From NCBI RefSeq assembly GCF_000425745.1, contig NZ_AUEA01000007.1:62001-126000 (forward strand): a DNA stretch of 64,000 nucleotides. Reading direction: 5' to 3'. Each line of letters opens with the position of its first letter. Within the stretch, counting starts at the first letter, position 1. Below are positions 62,100-64,000 of the stretch, one piece after another. A program made the position numbers and the translations under genes. The DNA is from Pseudomonas cremoricolorata DSM 17059 = NBRC 16634 (GTDB taxonomy: Bacteria; Pseudomonadota; Gammaproteobacteria; Pseudomonadales; Pseudomonadaceae). The notes below the pieces were generated by a model that had not been told where the DNA came from, ran no database searches, and saw only the letters and a list, made by a program, of their open reading frames with translations.

Positions 62100-63365
62100 T
62101 CAGAAGCGGTAGGTCAGCGATGCACCTACGCCATGGGCGCTGTTTTCGTACTTGGCCTGGTAGCTGCCTTTGGTGGCGCTGACCTGGTTGACCTTGGTGT
62201 CTTCTTCCCACAGGTAGGAGTAGGCGACGTCGACGGTCATGTCTTCGGTCGGGCTCCAGCCGGCGCCGACGCTGAAGATCTTGCGATCACCGGTAGGAAT
62301 GCGCGGCGAGCGGTCGTGGTTGTTGGTCGGCGACTGGTCGACGGTGAAGCCGGTACGCAGTACCCACTCCTTGTTGACCTTGTACGACGCGCCAATGGCA
62401 TGGGCCCAGGTGTCGTGCCAGTTCTGATCTTCCTTGATGGTCTCGAACGCGGAGCCAACCAACGGCCCTGGGACATCGTTCTGCACGGTGATGTCTTTCA
62501 GGCGGCTCCAGCGGGTCCAGGTGCTGCCCGCGTAGAGGGTCCACTGATCATCCAGTTCGTGGGTGACCGAAAGGTCGACCGATTCCGGGGTCTTGATCTT
62601 CAACGACGCGTCGAACTTGTTGCCGTTGAACGGGCCGATCAGCGGCGTGCTGACACGGGTCTTGCCTTCGAGCTTGTAGTCGACCATCGAGTGGTAGGTC
62701 AGGCCGACGCGGGTGCGATCGGTGGCCTGGACCAACAGGCCGACGTTGTAGCCCACGGCGGTGTCGTCGCCCTTGATCTTCACTTCGCCGTCGGTGGTGC
62801 CCGGCACGGGCGGAGAGAGCAGGCTGGAACCCAGTTCGCCGCGGATACGGTTGATGGTCGGGCCGAAGCCGATCGACACGCGGTCGTTGAAGGCATAGCT
62901 GACGGTAGGCTGGAAGGTGACCACTTCGACGTGGCTTTTCTTGCCCCAGTAGCGGGCAGCGTCATCGCTACCGTAGTCGGTGACCAGGCCGAAAGGCACG
63001 TACACGCCGAAACCGACGCTCCAGTGATCGTCGATGGGTTTGACGTAGTAGCCCATCGGTACACCGACTACCGGCACCATGTCGCCGTCGGTTTCACCAC
63101 CGAAGTTGCTGCCTGGGCCGGAGATGTCTGTCTTGGCGATGACCGCGGCGCCGCCGACGGTGACCTGCTGGCGCTTGAGGCGCGACATGCCGGCCGGGTT
63201 GCCGTAGACGGTGCTGGCATCTTCGGCAGAAGAAGAACGACCCGCAAACCCCGTGCCCATGCCGCTGACGCTTTGTTCGTTAAGGGCAAAGCCGGCGGCG
63301 AACAGCTGGGTAGAGGCCAATGCCACTGCCATGCCGAGGGAGGTTTTGAGCATTACTCTTTTCAT
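62100..63365 (-). CDS. fadL: Outer-membrane porin of the FadL/OmpP1/TodX family
   Basis: 421 residues. Signal peptide ending TQLFA, then the N-terminal hatch AGFALNEQSVSGMGTGFAGRSSSAEDASTVYGNPAGMSRL, which contains the family NPAG motif; a 14-strand barrel follows and the protein ends in an aromatic residue (LTYRF). Imports long-chain fatty acids or hydrophobic compounds across the outer membrane. GGAG ribosome site about 10 bases before the ATG at 63365. The symbol denotes family, not proven substrate. Confidence 0.9.
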   Translation of the reverse strand: MKRVMLKTSLGMAVALASTQLFAAGFALNEQSVSGMGTGFAGRSSSAEDASTVYGNPAGMSRLKRQQVTVGGAAVIAKTDISGPGSNFGGETDGDMVPVVGVPMGYYVKPIDDHWSVGFGVYVPFGLVTDYGSDDAARYWGKKSHVEVVTFQPTVSYAFNDRVSIGFGPTINRIRGELGSSLLSPPVPGTTDGEVKIKGDDTAVGYNVGLLVQATDRTRVGLTYHSMVDYKLEGKTRVSTPLIGPFNGNKFDASLKIKTPESVDLSVTHELDDQWTLYAGSTWTRWSRLKDITVQNDVPGPLVGSAFETIKEDQNWHDTWAHAIGASYKVNKEWVLRTGFTVDQSPTNNHDRSPRIPTGDRKIFSVGAGWSPTEDMTVDVAYSYLWEEDTKVNQVSATKGSYQAKYENSAHGVGASLTYRF

Positions 63366-63512
63366 TATTAGTTAACTCCTAGGGATCTCCGGGGCGAAAA
63401 GCTACCAACAAAACTCAGGCCGCGCTAGCGCTCATATCGCGGAAGTTAGGCTATTTTTGTAGGACAATCCGACCAGAAGACACCCCGTTCCTGTTGGGTT
63501 GTAGGACGCTTC

Positions 63513-63995
63513 CTAAAGTACGGGTGATGCTTTCTTCTTTACACAACTGTCCCACGCCTCGGCGAAGTCTCGCAGGCGGCCGTGGGGGTTGAATGTCTGT
63601 CGCCAGATGCGTGCCAGGCCGGCGATGTCGTCGGCAGCCGGCAGGGGCGTGGCCTGCTCCTCGATGAGCATCCACGCGATGGCAGTGGCGTAACGCAGGT
63701 TGACGGTGAGTTCCAGGTGCGGACCGCGCAGAAAGGCGTGCTGACTGGCCAGGCCGCGAACCAGGCTGGCGCGCTCGGGATCCTCGGCGAGGTAGTGGTC
63801 CCACAAGGTGGTGTGGCGGCTCTCGTCGATTCGGTACAGGCCGTGGCCGCGACGACCATGCAGGGCTGCACCGAGTGCCGATTGGCTTGCAGCGACGCCC
63901 AGCAGCAGGGCTTCGGCGCTGGCGCAATGACGGTCGAGGTACACTAGGGTCGGTCGGATGACGTACTGGCTCAGCTCTTTGGCGGCGATACCCAT
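63513..63995 (-). CDS. Phage-lysozyme-like conserved protein with degenerate catalytic motif (possibly partial)
   Basis: At least 160 residues. The layout IRPTLVYLDRHCASAEALLLGVAASQSALG, then LYRIDESRHTTLWDHYL, then NLRYATAIAWMLIEEQATPLPAADD resembles a lysozyme/transglycosylase-like family in phage and bacterial genomes, in which the first motif normally reads GTAAQESxLG. Here the Glu is replaced (SQS, residues 37-39), so hydrolase activity is doubtful. The ATG at 63995 is only 5 bases from the window edge; a longer N-terminus is possible. Confidence 0.55.
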   Translation of the reverse strand: MGIAAKELSQYVIRPTLVYLDRHCASAEALLLGVAASQSALGAALHGRRGHGLYRIDESRHTTLWDHYLAEDPERASLVRGLASQHAFLRGPHLELTVNLRYATAIAWMLIEEQATPLPAADDIAGLARIWRQTFNPHGRLRDFAEAWDSCVKKKASPVL

Positions 63996-64000
63996 GATGC

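Noticed and set aside
62070..63371. 433-codon open frame on the plus strand
   Set aside because: Exact antisense shadow of the FadL-type porin; no ribosome site and no domain.
1..64000. CRISPR array, tRNA, rRNA or prophage block
   Set aside because: No regularly spaced short repeats, no tRNA T-loop/acceptor pattern and no phage structural genes were seen; the 1-kb direct repeat has gene content and only two copies.

Overview
The window reads as a chromosomal segment of a Pseudomonas of the putida group. The basis is the high-GC coding style, the intact malonate decarboxylase operon with a MadLM transporter, the purN-purM-DUF2066-hda-NlpC/P60-cob gene order, many pseudomonad-type LysR/MFS catabolic modules and a FadL-type porin. 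Species level is inference; no rRNA or tRNA gene is present.

Layout. 1-7.0 kb: the 3' part of the malonate decarboxylase operon (end of mdcA, then mdcB, C, D, E, G, H, madL, madM) with its LysR regulator converging from the other side. 7.2-9.3 kb: a penicillin-binding-type serine hydrolase, a CsbD stress protein and a small secreted cysteine protein. 9.4-13.9 kb: a minus-strand operon (class III CoA-transferase, HMG-CoA-lyase-like protein, ACS-type MFS carrier) behind a LysR gene, probably for a branched dicarboxylate. 14.2-20.2 kb: a plus-strand set (FAD amine/amino-acid oxidase, cupin, MFS, PucR regulator, polyamine-type binding protein).

20.3-33.2 kb: the most unusual part. A roughly 1.05-kb block (arfB, a small DUF gene and its structured leader) occurs twice in direct orientation, 11.8 kb apart. 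It brackets an accessory segment: AT-rich gene-poor DNA with a DUF3892 gene, an IS3-type orfA remnant abutting a LysR 5' scrap, a DAACS symporter with aminotransferase, RraA-type aldolase and LysR, and an MFS-LysR-aspartase-like module. The leader of the small DUF gene has a promoter, three hairpins with conserved stems and changed loops, and mutually exclusive pairings ending in a terminator hairpin. It looks like an undescribed attenuator or riboregulator, and it has lost its U-run in the second copy.

33.3-48.2 kb: mostly core functions (HxlR/NmrA pair, YbdG-like MscS channel, DEAD-box helicase, EamA exporter, a PA1414-like 42-residue small protein gene with a strong terminator, DTW tRNA-modifying enzyme, purN/purM, hda, two NlpC/P60 lipoproteins, a PQQ-type sugar dehydrogenase lipoprotein). 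48.3-57.5 kb: a cobalamin riboswitch followed by ten tightly coupled late cobalamin-synthesis genes (cobO, cobB, bluB, cobD, cobC, cobQ, cobU, cobT, phosphatase, cobS). 57.5-64 kb: a GH5 glycosidase, an MFS carrier with an overlapping 40-residue membrane ORF, glutathione peroxidase, DUF2798, LysR, a FadL-type porin and a degenerate lysozyme-like protein at the edge.

Together the segment combines housekeeping blocks with several self-contained uptake-plus-catabolism cassettes for small di- and tricarboxylic acids or acidic amino acids, each with its own LysR or PucR regulator.
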